DNA of 64,000 nucleotides, taken from assembly GCF_014636775.1 (NCBI RefSeq), contig NZ_BMEQ01000001.1, positions 248,001-312,000 on the forward strand, given 5' to 3'. Numbering within the stretch: the stretch's first letter is position 1; every line of letters starts with the position of its first letter. Shown here one piece after another: positions 35,592-45,499 of this stretch. The stretch comes from Kocuria dechangensis (GTDB lineage: Bacteria; Actinomycetota; Actinomycetes; Actinomycetales; Micrococcaceae). A program made the position numbers and the translations under genes. The notes beneath the pieces are model-generated. The model saw only the letters and a program-made list of their open reading frames with translations. It had not been told where the DNA came from and ran no database searches.

Positions 35592-35905
35592 GGGGGTTCC
35601 TTTCGCGGGGGTCCGCCCGGGGCGGCGACCGCTCCCACCCCGGGGGAGGGCGGGGACGAAAGCCGGTCTGACCAGGGCGAACAGGTCGTCCGGGCGCGCG
35701 GGAGCAGCGTCCGGGGTGGGGATGGCCCTGATGCTATGTCCCCGGGGGCCGGGACACGCCCCACCGCGTGTCCCCACTTCTGTGGTGCCCGTCCCGCCTG
35801 CCGGTCGGCAGGCGCGGCGGAGGGGCGGCGCCCGCGCGGGCGCCGCCCCTCCGCCGCCCCCCTCCGCGGCCGGTCCGGGGCCCTGGGAGGGGCCCGCCGG
35901 AAGGC
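35592..35905. other. Non-coding stretch between the unknown gene and aldehyde dehydrogenase
   Basis: Some 314 bases. The right part holds two adjacent hairpins (35795-35856). The left part should contain the promoter of the unknown gene; TAGCAT on the minus strand near 35733-35738 is a possible -10. I see no gene. Confidence 0.45.
35795..35856 (-). terminator. Two tandem hairpins after the aldehyde dehydrogenase gene
   Basis: CGCCTGCCG-GT-CGGCAGGCG occupies 35795-35814. It abuts a 21-bp perfect palindrome with arms 35815-35835 and 35836-35856. Both lie 50-110 bases beyond the dehydrogenase stop. Confidence 0.75.
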
Positions 35906-37450
35906 CTAGAAGAAGCCCTGCGCGTCCTCGGAGTAGGACACCAGGAGGTTCTTCGTCTGCTGGTAGTGGTCGAGCATCATGAGGTGGTTCTCGCGGCCGA
36001 TGCCCGAGGACTTGTACCCGCCGAACGCCGAGTGCGCCGGGTAGTTGTGGTACTGGTTCACCCACACGCGGCCGGCCTCGATGTCCCGGCCCGCGCGGTA
36101 GGCGAGGTTGCCGTTGCGGGCCCACACGCCGGCGCCCAGGCCGTAGAGGGTGTCGTTGGCGGTGCTGATGGCCTCGGCGTAGTCCGAGAACCGGGTCACG
36201 GACAGCACCGGCCCGAAGATCTCCTCCTGGAAGATGCGCATCGAGTTGCGGCCCTCGAACACCGTGGGGCTGACGTAGAAGCCGTCGGCGAGGTCGCCGG
36301 CGAGCTCGTTGCGCTCGCCGCCGACGAGCACCTTGGCGCCCTCCTGCTTGCCGATGTCGATGTAGGAGAGGATCTTCTGCAGCTGGTCGTTGGACGCCTG
36401 CGCGCCGACCTGGGTGTTGAGGTCGAGCGGGTTGCCCTGGACCATGCCCTTCACGCGCTCGAGGCCGTCGCCCAGCAGCTGGTCGTAGATCGAGTCCTGG
36501 ATCAGGGCGCGGGAGGGGCAGGTGCAGACCTCACCCTGGTTGAGGGCGAAGAACGCGAAGCCCTCGAGGGCCTTGTCGTAGAACGAGTCCTGCCGCGCGG
36601 CGACGTCCTCGAAGAAGATGTTCGGGGACTTGCCGCCGAGCTCCAGGGTGACCGGGATGATGTTCTGGGACGCGTACTGCATGATGAGCCGGCCCGTGGT
36701 CGTCTCCCCGGTGAACGCGATCTTGCGGATCCGCGGGCTGGAGGCGAGCGGCTTGCCGGCCTCCACGCCGAAGCCGTTGACCACGTTGATCACGCCCGGG
36801 GGCAGCAGGTCGGCGATCAGCTCGACGAACACCAGGATCGACGCCGGGGTCTGCTCCGCGGGCTTGAGGACGACGGCGTTGCCCGCCGCCAGCGCCGGGG
36901 CCAGCTTCCACACGGCCATGAGGATCGGGAAGTTCCAGGGGATGATCTGCCCCACCACGCCCAGCGGCTCGTGGAAGTGGTAGGACGTCGTGCTGTCGTC
37001 CAGCTGGGAGAGGGTGCCCTCCTGGGCGCGGATGGCGCCGGCGAAGTAGCGGAAGTGGTCGACGGCCAGGGCGAGGTCGGCGTTGATCGTCTCGCGGACG
37101 GGCTTGCCGTTGTCCCAGGTCTCGGCGACGGCGAGCATCTCGAGGTTCTGCTCCATCCGGTCGGCGATCCGGTGCAGCGCGAGCGCGCGCTCCGCGACCG
37201 GGGTCTTGCCCCAGGAGGGGGCGGCGGCCCACGCGGCGTCGAGCGCCGCCTCGATGTCCTCGGCGGTGCCGCGGCCGACCTCGGTGAACGGCTTGCCGTT
37301 GACCGGCGAGATGTTCTCGAAGTACTGGCCCTTCACGGGGGCGACCCACTCGCCGCCGATCCAGTGGTCGTAGCGGGGCTTGAAGGTGACCTTCGAGCCC
37401 TCGGTGCCCGGCTGCGCGTAGGTGGTGCTGGACTGAACGTCAACGGTCAT
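35906..37450 (-). CDS. NAD-dependent aldehyde dehydrogenase (AcoD/ExaC-like)
   Basis: A 514-residue aldehyde dehydrogenase. [20 protein letters not shown] and KPAEQTP form the NAD-binding region. [14 protein letters not shown] precedes [14 protein letters not shown] with the general-base Glu, and [16 protein letters not shown] holds the catalytic Cys in the [10 protein letters not shown] context typical of the ExaC/AcoD acetaldehyde group. The C-terminus ends [20 protein letters not shown], as in this subgroup. Likely role: oxidation of acetaldehyde or similar aldehydes to acids. ATG 37450. A GAF-type regulator is encoded upstream on the same strand, and the 167-base gap carries repeat and palindrome sites. 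Confidence 0.95.
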   Translation of the reverse strand: MTVDVQSSTTYAQPGTEGSKVTFKPRYDHWIGGEWVAPVKGQYFENISPVNGKPFTEVGRGTAEDIEAALDAAWAAAPSWGKTPVAERALALHRIADRMEQNLEMLAVAETWDNGKPVRETINADLALAVDHFRYFAGAIRAQEGTLSQLDDSTTSYHFHEPLGVVGQIIPWNFPILMAVWKLAPALAAGNAVVLKPAEQTPASILVFVELIADLLPPGVINVVNGFGVEAGKPLASSPRIRKIAFTGETTTGRLIMQYASQNIIPVTLELGGKSPNIFFEDVAARQDSFYDKALEGFAFFALNQGEVCTCPSRALIQDSIYDQLLGDGLERVKGMVQGNPLDLNTQVGAQASNDQLQKILSYIDIGKQEGAKVLVGGERNELAGDLADGFYVSPTVFEGRNSMRIFQEEIFGPVLSVTRFSDYAEAISTANDTLYGLGAGVWARNGNLAYRAGRDIEAGRVWVNQYHNYPAHSAFGGYKSSGIGRENHLMMLDHYQQTKNLLVSYSEDAQGFF

Positions 37451-37501
37451 GGGAGCAGACTCCGTTTCGTGCCCGGGTGCGCGGGTCCGCCGCACACTGT
37501 G

Positions 37502-37551
37502 TGTGATGCGGATCACGCTACGCGCCGCCACGTTGCACGCACGTTGCACGG
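37502..37551 (-). promoter_or_regulatory. Control region of aldehyde dehydrogenase: inverted repeat, -10 and tandem boxes
   Basis: On the minus strand two GTGCAACGT boxes, 11 bp apart (37549-37530), are followed by TAGCGT (37522-37517) as a possible -10. GTGATCCGCATCAC (37516-37503) comes next, covering the predicted transcription start. The inverted repeat also fits TGTGA-n6-TCACG, a CRP-type pattern, read on the plus strand from 37502. Confidence 0.5.
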
Positions 37552-37617
37552 CCCTCGGCGCGGCGGCGGACAAGGCGGGGCCCGCGGCAGAACGGGACGG
37601 GGTGGCGCGGCGGGGGC

Positions 37618-38850
37618 TCAGGCGCGCAGTCTCTCGAGCTCGCGCACGGCCTCCGCCCGGACCGGGGAGCGGGCGGGCAGCAGGCGCAGCAGCAGCGCCC
37701 ACGCCTCGGCGTCGTCGGCGGCCTCCGGCAGGGCGAGGTACTGGCGGACGGCCTCGGCGGAGCCGTCCGTGAGGACGGCGTCCCGCAGCAGCGCGGAGAG
37801 TCGGTGGCGAAGCTCGGCGACCCAGGGGGCCTCCGAGCGGGGGAGCAGCGTCCCGGGATACTCCCGCAGGGCCCGCCGGTGGGCGCCGCGGGCCAGCAGG
37901 TCCAGGACCGTCCCGGCGTCCGACGGCAGCGCCGCCGCGAGCCGGTAGGGGCGCGAGTCCACCGTGGGGCCCCCGGCCCGCTCCAGCAGCCGTCGCAGCC
38001 GCAGCACCTCGGCGCGCACCGTGGTCTCCTGCACGCGGCCGCCCCACAGCCGGTCGGAGAGCTCGGCGGTGCTCAGTCCCGCCGCGGAGCGGGAGAGGAC
38101 CAGCAGGATCTCGGCGTGCCGCTCCGTGAGCTCGAGCGCCTGGCCGCGCAGGACCAGCGCGGGCGCGCCCGGTCCCAGGACCCGCAGCCGGGCCCCCGTA
38201 CCGGCCGCGGGGACCGCGCGGGCGCCCGCGCCGGGGGTCGTCCGGCGGGGCGGTGCCGCGGAGGGTGGCCGGCCGCGCAGGGCCAGGGCGAGCTCGGCCT
38301 GGGCCGCCCGCACGGCCGCGCCGACGAGGGCGCGGGTGGAGGCATCCGCGGCCGTGTCCCCGCCGGTCAGGTCCACGGCGCCCAGCAGCTCCCCGGTCAG
38401 GGGGTGCAGCAGCGGGGCGGCCGTGCACGACCACGGCCGGGCCTCGGGGTAGAAGTGCTGCTCCCGGCGGACCGTCACCGGGCGGCGCAGCACGAGCGCG
38501 GTGCCGGGGGCGTTGGTCCCCACGGCGAGCTCGGACCAGTCGGCGCCCTCGACGAAGCCCATCGCCTCGGCCCGGCGCCGGGTGGCGGCGGCACCGCCGA
38601 CCCGCAGCAGCACGCCGGCCGGGTCGGTGACCGCCACGACCAGGCCGGTCTCCTCGGCCAGGGGCGTGAGCAGCTCGTCGAGCACGGGCAGGAGCAGGCG
38701 CAGCGGTGCCCGCGCCTCGCGGACGTCGCCCCGGTCCAGGACGACCTGCGGCGCGCAGCGCTCCGGGGTCGCGAGGGTCTCCAGGGACCGGGCCCAGGAC
38801 AGCCGCAGCAGCGGGTCCGTCGTCGTCGGCCCCTGGGCCCGTGCGCCCAT
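37618..38850 (-). CDS. GAF-domain transcriptional regulator with C-terminal winged helix
   Basis: A 410-residue regulator. The N-terminal half resembles the sensor part of AcoR-type activators: [59 protein letters not shown], and [20 protein letters not shown]. The usual AAA+ sigma-54 module is absent. After a Pro/Ala-rich linker comes an OmpR/SARP-like winged helix ([58 protein letters not shown]) and a short helical tail. ATG 38850 has GGAGGCGAGC upstream. Position next to the aldehyde dehydrogenase suggests it controls that gene, perhaps through the GTGCAACGT boxes. Confidence 0.85.
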   Translation of the reverse strand: MGARAQGPTTTDPLLRLSWARSLETLATPERCAPQVVLDRGDVREARAPLRLLLPVLDELLTPLAEETGLVVAVTDPAGVLLRVGGAAATRRRAEAMGFVEGADWSELAVGTNAPGTALVLRRPVTVRREQHFYPEARPWSCTAAPLLHPLTGELLGAVDLTGGDTAADASTRALVGAAVRAAQAELALALRGRPPSAAPPRRTTPGAGARAVPAAGTGARLRVLGPGAPALVLRGQALELTERHAEILLVLSRSAAGLSTAELSDRLWGGRVQETTVRAEVLRLRRLLERAGGPTVDSRPYRLAAALPSDAGTVLDLLARGAHRRALREYPGTLLPRSEAPWVAELRHRLSALLRDAVLTDGSAEAVRQYLALPEAADDAEAWALLLRLLPARSPVRAEAVRELERLRA

Positions 38851-38928
38851 GCTCCTCGCCTCCGTCGTGCGGTGTGATCCGGGTCTCGCTCCGGGTCCCA
38901 GGGTAGCCGCTGACGTGTCCACGACGGG

Positions 38929-38985
38929 CGAGGGGCGGGGAACTGCCGGGATGCGTCGGGCATTCCCACAGCTCCCCGCCCCTCG
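38929..38985 (-). terminator. Hairpin terminator of the DAACS gene
   Basis: CGAGGGGCGGGG at 38929-38940 pairs exactly with 38974-38985. The 33-base loop is long. It lies just beyond the symporter stop at 39004. Confidence 0.55.
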
Positions 38986-39003
38986 GCGGGCCGGGCGGGC
39001 CGG

Positions 39004-40428
39004 TCAGCGCCCCCCGGCGGGGGCGCCGAGGGGATCGGCCGGCGCCTCCGGGGCGCCCGTCCCCGGGGCGGCCGCGGTCTCCGGGGCCTCCGGCGCGAAG
39101 GGGTCCCCGGTGCGGGGGGCGTCGTAGAGCTCCCGGTCCAGGATCCCCTCGCGCTGGGCCACGAGGGTGGGCACCAGGGCCTGGCCGGCCACGTTGAGCG
39201 CGGTGCGGCCCATGTCGACGATCGGGTCCACGGCCAGCAGCAGGCCGACGCCGTCCAGGGGCAGGCCCAGGGTCGAGAGGGTGAGGGTGAGCATGACGGT
39301 CGCGCCGGTGGTGCCGGCGGTGGCGGCCGAGCCGAGCACGGACACGAGCGCGATCAGCACGTAGTGCGTGACGTCCAGGTCGATGCCGTAGAACTGCGCG
39401 ACGAACAGGGCCGCGATCGCGGGGTAGACCGCGGCGCAGCCGTCCATCTTGGTGGTCGCGCCGAGCGGCACGGCGAAGGACGCGTAGGCCCGGGGCACGC
39501 CGAGGCTGCGCTCGGTAACGCGCTGGGTCAGGGGCATGGCGCCGACGGAGGAGCGGGAGACGAAGCCCAGCTGCACGGCCGGCCAGACGCCGGAGAAGTA
39601 CTGCCGGACGCTCAGCCCGTGCGCCCGCACGAGCACCGGGTAGACCACGAAGGCCACGACCAGCAGGCCGGCGTAGACCGTGGCCACGAAGGCCAGCAGC
39701 CCGCCCATCGACGTCCAGCCGTACTCGAACACGGCCCGGCCGATGAGGCCCAGCGTGCCCAGCGGGGCGAGGCGGATGATCCACCACACGACCTTCTGCA
39801 CGATCGCCAGCGCCGAGCGGACGACGGCGAGGAACGGCTCGGCGGCGGGGCCGACCTTGAGCGCGGCGATGCCCACGGCGGCCGAGACCACCAGCACCTG
39901 CAGGACGTTGAAGTTCACGGCGGTCCGCACGGTCTCCGCGTCCACGACGGTGGAGGAGACCTGCAGGCCCAGGAAGTTCGCCGGGACGAGGCCGGTCAGG
40001 AACGCGAGCCAGGAGCCCTGGGTCCCGCTGTAGGACTCCGCGGGGGCGGCGGCGCCGGTCCCGGCGCCGGGCTGGACCACCAGGCCCAGCGCGAGCCCCA
40101 CGAGGACCGCGATCAGGGCCGTGATGCCGAACCAGAGCAGGGTCTTCCACGCGAGGCGCGCCGCGTCGGAGACCTCCCGCAGGTTCGCGATGGAGGAGAT
40201 CACGGCGGTCACGATCAGGGGGACGACGGCGGCCTTGAGCAGGCTGACGTAGCTGGAGCCGATGGTGTCCAGCGCGGTCATCAGCCAGTTGGGGTCCGTC
40301 TCGGGGTCGCCGCCGAGGGCGTCGGCCGCGGTGCCCAGGACGACGCCGAGCACGAGGGCGAGGACGATCTGCGGGCCGAAGGAGGTCGTCCACCGGGGCA
40401 GCCGCCGGATGCTTTCTGTGGAAATCAT
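39004..40428 (-). CDS. Dicarboxylate/amino acid:cation symporter (DAACS family)
   Basis: A 474-residue GltP/DctA-type transporter for glutamate, aspartate or C4-dicarboxylates, driven by protons or sodium. Seen: an N-terminal [20 protein letters not shown] helix, [23 protein letters not shown], the serine-rich hairpin equivalent [65 protein letters not shown] and a substrate-site helix [19 protein letters not shown]. The last 50 residues are an Ala/Pro-rich acidic tail. ATG 40428 has AAGGTGG four bases upstream. GTGACG repeats lie about 45-60 bases before the start. Confidence 0.94.
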   Translation of the reverse strand: MISTESIRRLPRWTTSFGPQIVLALVLGVVLGTAADALGGDPETDPNWLMTALDTIGSSYVSLLKAAVVPLIVTAVISSIANLREVSDAARLAWKTLLWFGITALIAVLVGLALGLVVQPGAGTGAAAPAESYSGTQGSWLAFLTGLVPANFLGLQVSSTVVDAETVRTAVNFNVLQVLVVSAAVGIAALKVGPAAEPFLAVVRSALAIVQKVVWWIIRLAPLGTLGLIGRAVFEYGWTSMGGLLAFVATVYAGLLVVAFVVYPVLVRAHGLSVRQYFSGVWPAVQLGFVSRSSVGAMPLTQRVTERSLGVPRAYASFAVPLGATTKMDGCAAVYPAIAALFVAQFYGIDLDVTHYVLIALVSVLGSAATAGTTGATVMLTLTLSTLGLPLDGVGLLLAVDPIVDMGRTALNVAGQALVPTLVAQREGILDRELYDAPRTGDPFAPEAPETAAAPGTGAPEAPADPLGAPAGGR

Positions 40429-40470
40429 CCGTCCACCTTAGGGCCCCGCACCATATCCCGCGGACTCGCG

Positions 40471-40486
40471 GTGACGAAATGTGACG
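40471..40486 (-). promoter_or_regulatory. GTGACG-AAAT-GTGACG direct repeat upstream of the DAACS gene
   Basis: Two GTGACG hexamers with a 10-bp period lie upstream of TATGGT (minus strand 40457-40452), a plausible -10 for the symporter gene. Weak operator candidate. Confidence 0.3.
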
Positions 40487-40501
40487 CCACGGAGACGGAG
40501 G

Positions 40502-42244
40502 TCACAGGGACAGGGCGTACTCCAGGGTGTCCAGGCCCAGGGAGCCCAGCCGCAGCGCCTGCGTGTGGAAGTCCTTGAGCCGGAACGCCGGTCCGGCCGC
40601 GGCGCGGGCCTCGTCCCGGATCTGCTCCCAGAGCCGCTGGCCCACCTTGTAGGACGGCGCCTGACCCGGCCAGCCCATGTAGCGCATCCACTCGAAGCGC
40701 AGGGTGGCGTCGTTCATCGCGATGTTCTCGCGCAGGAACAGCCACCCGTCCTCGGGGCTCCACACCGCGCCGGGGCGGGCACCGCCGAGCGCGTCGCCCA
40801 GCTCCGCCGGGACCGGGAGGCCGCAGTGGAAGCCGACGTCGAAGACCACCCGTGCTGCGCGCAGCCGCTGAGCGTCCAGCATGCCCATCCGGTCCCCGGA
40901 GTCCTCGAGGAAGCCCAGCTCGTCCATGAGCCGCTCGGCGTACAGGGCCCAGCCCTCGCCGTGGCCCGGCACCCAGAGGCCGGCGCGACGCCACAGGTTG
41001 AGCTCCCCGGAGTTGGCCAGGGCCGTGGAGAACTGGAGGTGGTGGCCCGGCACGCCCTCGTGGTACACGGTCGTGGTCTCCTCCCAGGTGGCGAAGCTCT
41101 CCGTCCCCTCGGGCACCGACCACCACATGCGCCCCGGCCGGGAGAAGTCGGCGCTGGGCATCGAGTAGTAGATCCCGCCGTCCCGGGTGGGGGCGATGCG
41201 GCACTCGAGCCGGCGCATGGGCCCGGTCATCTCGAAGTGGGTGTCCGCGAGCGCCTCCACGGCGGCGTCGGAGAGGTCCTGCATCCACGCCCGCAGAGCG
41301 TCGGTGCCGTGCAGCCGGCGGGCCGGATCGGCGTCGAGGGCGGCCATGGCCCCCTTGACGGTCGCGCCGGGGGCGATCCGGCGGGCGAGCTGCTCCTGCT
41401 CCGCCACGATCTCGCGCAGGTGCTCGACGCCCCAGGCGTAGACCTCCCGGGGGTCCAGCACCGCCCCCAGGGACTCCTGCAGCCGCAGGCGGTACTCGTC
41501 CTCGCCCACGGCGTCGGTCTCCCGGGCGCCGGGGGCGATCTCCTCGCGCAGCGCCGCGGCCAGGCGCAGGTAGGCGCGGCGGGCGCCGTCGGCCCCGTCC
41601 GCGATCTCCTGGTGGAGACCGGCCGGCACCCGGGGGTCCCGCACCAGTTGGGCGAAGGATCCCGTGCGGGAGGCGTAGCCGGTGCACAGGCGGGCCGCGT
41701 TGTGCAGCTGGACGACCGAGGCGGTGCGGCCGCGGGCCCGGGCGTCCAGCAGCGCCCGCAGGTAGGAGTCCACGGCGGCGGGGACGTTGCGCAGCCGCCC
41801 GGCGATGTGCGCCCACTGCTCGGGGGTCTCCTGCGGCAGGTCGTCGAAGACGCCGCGGATCTCCTGGACGGGGGAGGAGATGTTGTTCACGGCCCAGCCG
41901 CTGAGCCCCTCGTCGTGGAGCCTCAGCTCCAGGCCCAGCCGCTCCCGCATGGCGTGCGCCGTGACCCGGTCCACGTCGTCCGCCGGCTCCGTGCGGGCCA
42001 GCTCGGCGAGCGCGCCGGCCGCGGCGTCGGCGTACGCGTCCTGCCCCTCGGGCCCGAAGTCCCGGTACTCGGTCTCGTGCCCGGGGAAGCCGTGGACGGT
42101 GGCCTGGGCGGGGTCGAGCTCCATGGTGCGGCGGAACCAGCGCTCGGCCACGGCGTCCACCGCCGTGGGCGCGCGGTGGGACGTGCCGAGGGGTGCCGGC
42201 TCCGGGCCCGGCGAGGGGGTGGTGGCGGAGAGATGGGCGGTCAT
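40502..42244 (-). CDS. DUF885 family protein, predicted zinc-dependent peptidase
   Basis: A 580-residue protein with VYHEGVPGHHLQFSTAL, a HExxxHH-type site, and VPGHGEGWALYAERLMDELG downstream, the second conserved metal region of DUF885 proteins, which resemble gluzincin carboxypeptidases. The N-terminus has no signal peptide (MTAHLSATTPSPGPE), so a cytoplasmic enzyme is expected. RENIAMNDATLRFEWMRYMGWPGQAPSYKVGQRLWEQ is the conserved C-terminal block. ATG 42244 is chosen because TACTGT (minus strand, 42257-42252) lies seven bases upstream; a GTG three codons earlier would overlap that hexamer. Natural substrates are unknown. Confidence 0.88.
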   Translation of the reverse strand: MTAHLSATTPSPGPEPAPLGTSHRAPTAVDAVAERWFRRTMELDPAQATVHGFPGHETEYRDFGPEGQDAYADAAAGALAELARTEPADDVDRVTAHAMRERLGLELRLHDEGLSGWAVNNISSPVQEIRGVFDDLPQETPEQWAHIAGRLRNVPAAVDSYLRALLDARARGRTASVVQLHNAARLCTGYASRTGSFAQLVRDPRVPAGLHQEIADGADGARRAYLRLAAALREEIAPGARETDAVGEDEYRLRLQESLGAVLDPREVYAWGVEHLREIVAEQEQLARRIAPGATVKGAMAALDADPARRLHGTDALRAWMQDLSDAAVEALADTHFEMTGPMRRLECRIAPTRDGGIYYSMPSADFSRPGRMWWSVPEGTESFATWEETTTVYHEGVPGHHLQFSTALANSGELNLWRRAGLWVPGHGEGWALYAERLMDELGFLEDSGDRMGMLDAQRLRAARVVFDVGFHCGLPVPAELGDALGGARPGAVWSPEDGWLFLRENIAMNDATLRFEWMRYMGWPGQAPSYKVGQRLWEQIRDEARAAAGPAFRLKDFHTQALRLGSLGLDTLEYALSL

Positions 42245-42288
42245 GAAGGTCACAGTAGTCCCGGCCCGTCCCTAGACTGCGGAGCATG
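42244..42288. promoter_or_regulatory. Compact divergent pair of leaderless promoters
   Basis: Only 41 bases separate the two ATG codons. TACTGT on the minus strand (42257-42252) and TAGACT on the plus strand (42273-42278) each lie exactly seven bases from their ATG. The -10 hexamers are 15 bp apart, so polymerase could hardly occupy both promoters at once. Confidence 0.6.
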
Positions 42289-43533
42289 ACCACTCCTGTG
42301 CCGCCCCCGGCCCCTGCGCCGGCCCTCCCCGCCGCGCCCTCCGGCACCGCGGGGACGGGGCCCGCCCTGCTCGTCGTGGCCGCCGGCGTCGTCGCCGCCC
42401 TGCACGTGTGGAAGCTGGCCCCCGCGCTGCCGGGGCTGTCCGCCGAGCTGGGCCTGAGCCTGGTGCAGGCGGGGTTCCTGCTCTCCACCGTGCAGGTCGC
42501 CGGGATGCTGCTGGGCACCGTGGTGGGCCTGTTCGGGGACCGCATCGGGCTGCGCCGCGGGCTGCTGCTGGGCCTGGGCCTGCTCACCACGGGGTCGGTG
42601 CTCGGCCTGCTCTCCACGGGGTACGGGACGCTGCTGGGCTCCCGGGTCCTCGAGGGCGTGGGCTTCATGCTCGTGTCCATCTGCGCTCCGGCCCTGATCC
42701 GGCGGACCGTGGCGCCCGGGCGGGTGTCCCTGCTCGTGGGCCTGTGGGGCTGCCACATCCCCGTGGCCGCGGCCCTGTCCCTGCTGCTGGGCGGGCTGCT
42801 GAGCGAGGCGCTGGGCTGGCGCGCGTGGTGGGGGGCCGCCGCGGCGTGCTCGCTGGGGCTGGGCGCGGTCGTGCTCGCCGTGCTCCCGCCGGACCCGGCC
42901 CACGCGGTGGTGCACGGGGTGCGGGAGCGGCTCGGGCTGACCCTGCGCTCGCCGGGGCCGTGGCTGGTGGCCCTGGTCTTCGGCCTCTACACCGCCCAGT
43001 GGAACGGCGTGGTGCAGTTCCTGCCCTCGATGTACGCCGAGGCCGGGATCGCGGCGACGGCCGCGGCCGGGCTCAGCGCCCTCGCGGCCGGCGTCAACGT
43101 GGTGGGCAACGTGGCGGCGGGCCGGGCCCTGCAGCGCGGGGTGCGGCCGGTCGTGCTGTGGGTCGTAGGGTTCGCGGTCCTCGGCCTGGCCGCGGTGGTC
43201 GCCTTCGGGCTCGCGCCGTACCTGGACCCCGGCCTGCGCTTCGGCGCGCGCTACGGCGCGGTCCTCGTCTTCTCCGCGGTGGGGGGCGTGGTGCCGACGA
43301 CGGCGATCGCGAGCCTCATGCGGGTGGCCCCGACCCCCACCACGGTGGCGACGAGCCTGGGCCTGGGCCAGCAGCTCAACGCGCTGGGCCAGTTCGCGGG
43401 GCCGCCGGCCGTGGCCGCCGTGGCGCAGGCGACGGGGACGTGGGACGCGACGTGGACCGTCACGGGCGCGCTGGCGCTCGCCGGGATCGCCGCGGCCCTG
43501 GTGGTCTCCCGGCGCCTGCCCGCCGAGCGCTGA
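42286..43533 (+). CDS. MFS transporter, CynX/NimT-like
   Basis: A 415-residue major facilitator with twelve hydrophobic segments. A Pro/Ala-rich N-terminus precedes [25 protein letters not shown]. The loop 2-3 motif is GLFGDRIGLRRGLLLG, and helix 4 reads GSRVLEGVGFMLVSICAPALIRR. SLGLGQQLNALGQFAGPPAVAAVAQATG lies near the end. The architecture resembles CynX/NimT proteins linked to cyanate or nitroimidazole transport, but the substrate is unknown. ATG 42286 appears leaderless (TAGACT seven bases upstream). It faces away from the DUF885 gene and is convergent with accE. Confidence 0.87.
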   Translation: MTTPVPPPAPAPALPAAPSGTAGTGPALLVVAAGVVAALHVWKLAPALPGLSAELGLSLVQAGFLLSTVQVAGMLLGTVVGLFGDRIGLRRGLLLGLGLLTTGSVLGLLSTGYGTLLGSRVLEGVGFMLVSICAPALIRRTVAPGRVSLLVGLWGCHIPVAAALSLLLGGLLSEALGWRAWWGAAAACSLGLGAVVLAVLPPDPAHAVVHGVRERLGLTLRSPGPWLVALVFGLYTAQWNGVVQFLPSMYAEAGIAATAAAGLSALAAGVNVVGNVAAGRALQRGVRPVVLWVVGFAVLGLAAVVAFGLAPYLDPGLRFGARYGAVLVFSAVGGVVPTTAIASLMRVAPTPTTVATSLGLGQQLNALGQFAGPPAVAAVAQATGTWDATWTVTGALALAGIAAALVVSRRLPAER

Positions 43534-43535
43534 GA

Positions 43536-43554
43536 CCGGGCGCAGGGCGCCCGG
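43536..43554. terminator. Short hairpin between the MFS gene and accE
   Basis: CCGGGCGC-AGG-GCGCCCGG at 43536-43554, just after the transporter stop. Repeated GGGCGCGCGGTGCA units follow up to accE. Confidence 0.5.
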
Positions 43555-43584
43555 TGCGGGGCGCGCGGTGCAGGGCGCGCGGGG

Positions 43585-43815
43585 TCAGTCCTCCGGCCGG
43601 GTGCGCCGCCAGGCGCCGCCGCCCGGGCGCAGCCGCAGGCCCAGGCGCATCCGGCGGAACTGGGAGCGGCGCCCCTCGCCGCCCCGGGCACCCTCCTCGT
43701 CCTGGCCGTGACGGGCGAGCAGGACCGCGGTGACGGCCGCGATCTCCTCCGGGGTGGGGCTGCCGGCCACGAAGCGCAGGGCCGGCACGCCCTCCGCGGG
43801 CTCCGGGGCGCTCAC
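43585..43815 (-). CDS. accE: Acyl-CoA carboxylase epsilon subunit
   Basis: A 76-residue protein. The conserved epsilon motif is the amphipathic segment [23 protein letters not shown] near the N-terminus, followed by a charged region and a basic, Trp-containing tail ([14 protein letters not shown]) typical of these small subunits. Epsilon subunits bind the beta chain and raise activity of actinobacterial acyl-CoA carboxylases. Its GTG (43815) overlaps the accD stop by four bases, so translation is coupled. Confidence 0.9.
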   Translation of the reverse strand: MSAPEPAEGVPALRFVAGSPTPEEIAAVTAVLLARHGQDEEGARGGEGRRSQFRRMRLGLRLRPGGGAWRRTRPED

Positions 43816-45395
43816 AGGGGGATGTTCCCGTGCTTCTTGGCGGGCATCGAGGCGCGCTTGTCGCGCAGCGCCCGCAGGGCCTTGAGCACCTGCACCCGGG
43901 TCTCCGAGGGGGCGATGACCGCGTCCACGTAGCCCAGCTCCGCGGCCTGGTAGGGGTTGAGCAGCTCCTCCTCGTACTTCTGCACGAGCTCGGCGCGCAG
44001 CGCGTCCACGTCCTCGCCGTCGTCCGCGGCGGCCTTGAGGTCCCGGCGGTAGAGGATCTCCACGGCGCCCTGGGCGCCCATCACGCCGATCTGCGCGGTG
44101 GGCCAGGCGAGGTTGACGTCGGCGCCGAGCTTCTTGGAGCCCATCACGATGTAGGCCCCGCCGTAGGCCTTGCGGGTGATGAGGGTGACGAGGGGGACGG
44201 TGGCCTCGGCGTAGGCGTAGAGGAGCTTGGCGCCGCGGCGGATGATGCCGTTGAACTCCTGGTCCTTGCCCGGCAGGAACCCGGGCACGTCCACGAACGT
44301 GAGGATCGGGACGTTGAACGCGTCGCAGTGGCGCACGAACCGGGCGGCCTTCTCGGAGGCCGCGATGTCCAGGGTGCCGGCGAACTGCATCGGCTGGTTG
44401 GCCACGACCCCCACGGTGTGGCCCTCCACGCGGGCGTAGCCGATCATGACGTTGGGCGCGTAGAGCGCCTGCATCTCGAGGAAGTGCCCGTCATCGACGA
44501 CGGACTCGATCACCGAGCGCATGTCGTAGGGCTGGTTGGCGGAGTCGGGGACCAGGTCGTCCAGGGCGAGGTCGGCGTCGGTGACCTCGTCCTCCTGGTC
44601 GTGGTCCAGCAGGGGCGCCTCCTGCAGGTTGTTCGCGGGCAGGAACTCGAGAAGCTCGTGCACGAACTCGAAGGCGTCCTGCTCGTCCTCGGCCAGGTAG
44701 GTCGCGGTGCCGGTGGTGGTGTTGTGCTGGCGCGCCCCGCCGAGGGTCTCCATGTCCACCTCCTCGCCCGTGACCGTGCGGATGACGTCGGGCCCGGTGA
44801 TGAACATGTGGGAGGTCTTGTCCACCATGACGATGTAGTCGGTCAGGGCGGGGGAGTACGCGGCGCCGCCGGCGCAGGGGCCCATGATCAGGGAGATCTG
44901 GGGGACCACGCCGGAGGAGCGCACGTTCATGTTGAAGATGTCCGCAAACATCGCCAGGGACGCCACGCCCTCCTGGATCCGCGCCCCGCCGCCGTCGTTG
45001 ATGCCGACCACCGGGCAGCCGTTGCGCAGCGCGAACTTCTGCACCTTGACGATCTTCTCGCCGTTGACCTGGGACAGGGAGCCGCCGAAGACGGCGAAGT
45101 CCTGGGAGTACACCGCCACGAGCCGGCCGTCGACGGTGCCGTACCCGCTGACCACGCCGTCGCCGGGCAGCTTCTTGGAGGCCATGCCGAACGCGGTCGA
45201 GCGGTGCACCGTCAGGGCGTCGAACTCCACGAAGGACCCCTCGTCCAGGAGCATCTCCACGCGCTCCCTGGCCGTGTTCTTCCCCCGGGAGTGCTGCTTG
45301 TCGATCGCCGCCTGCCCCGCGGGGGCCTCGGCGCGCGCCCGGCGGTCGTGGAAGTCGGCGATCTTGCCGGCGGTGGTCGTCAGGTCGTGGGTCAT
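43812..45395 (-). CDS. accD: Acyl-CoA carboxylase beta chain (carboxyltransferase)
   Basis: A 527-residue carboxyltransferase of the PccB/AccD5 type, transferring carboxyl from biotin to acetyl- or propionyl-CoA. Visible: [41 protein letters not shown] in the N-terminal crotonase-like half; [20 protein letters not shown] for the acyl-CoA oxyanion region; [34 protein letters not shown]; and [24 protein letters not shown] in the second half. ATG 45395 has GAGG five bases upstream. Its partner alpha chain is at 32323-34116. A palindrome identical to the one before the alpha gene lies about 106 bases upstream. Confidence 0.96.
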   Translation of the reverse strand: MTHDLTTTAGKIADFHDRRARAEAPAGQAAIDKQHSRGKNTARERVEMLLDEGSFVEFDALTVHRSTAFGMASKKLPGDGVVSGYGTVDGRLVAVYSQDFAVFGGSLSQVNGEKIVKVQKFALRNGCPVVGINDGGGARIQEGVASLAMFADIFNMNVRSSGVVPQISLIMGPCAGGAAYSPALTDYIVMVDKTSHMFITGPDVIRTVTGEEVDMETLGGARQHNTTTGTATYLAEDEQDAFEFVHELLEFLPANNLQEAPLLDHDQEDEVTDADLALDDLVPDSANQPYDMRSVIESVVDDGHFLEMQALYAPNVMIGYARVEGHTVGVVANQPMQFAGTLDIAASEKAARFVRHCDAFNVPILTFVDVPGFLPGKDQEFNGIIRRGAKLLYAYAEATVPLVTLITRKAYGGAYIVMGSKKLGADVNLAWPTAQIGVMGAQGAVEILYRRDLKAAADDGEDVDALRAELVQKYEEELLNPYQAAELGYVDAVIAPSETRVQVLKALRALRDKRASMPAKKHGNIPL

Positions 45396-45499
45396 GGCAC
45401 CTCGTGGTCTGGTACGCGGCCGTGCCGGACGGGTGCGGTGGCCCCGTCCGGGGCGGTCTGGGGACCCTCCCACTCTAATCCGGCGCCCACACGGCCCCG

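Noticed and set aside
37451-40393. A very long minus-strand open frame continuing upstream of the aldehyde dehydrogenase
   Set aside because: It overlaps the GAF regulator and DAACS genes, both with clear motifs on the same strand in other frames. The upstream part is Arg/Gly/Pro-rich antiframe translation typical of high-GC DNA.
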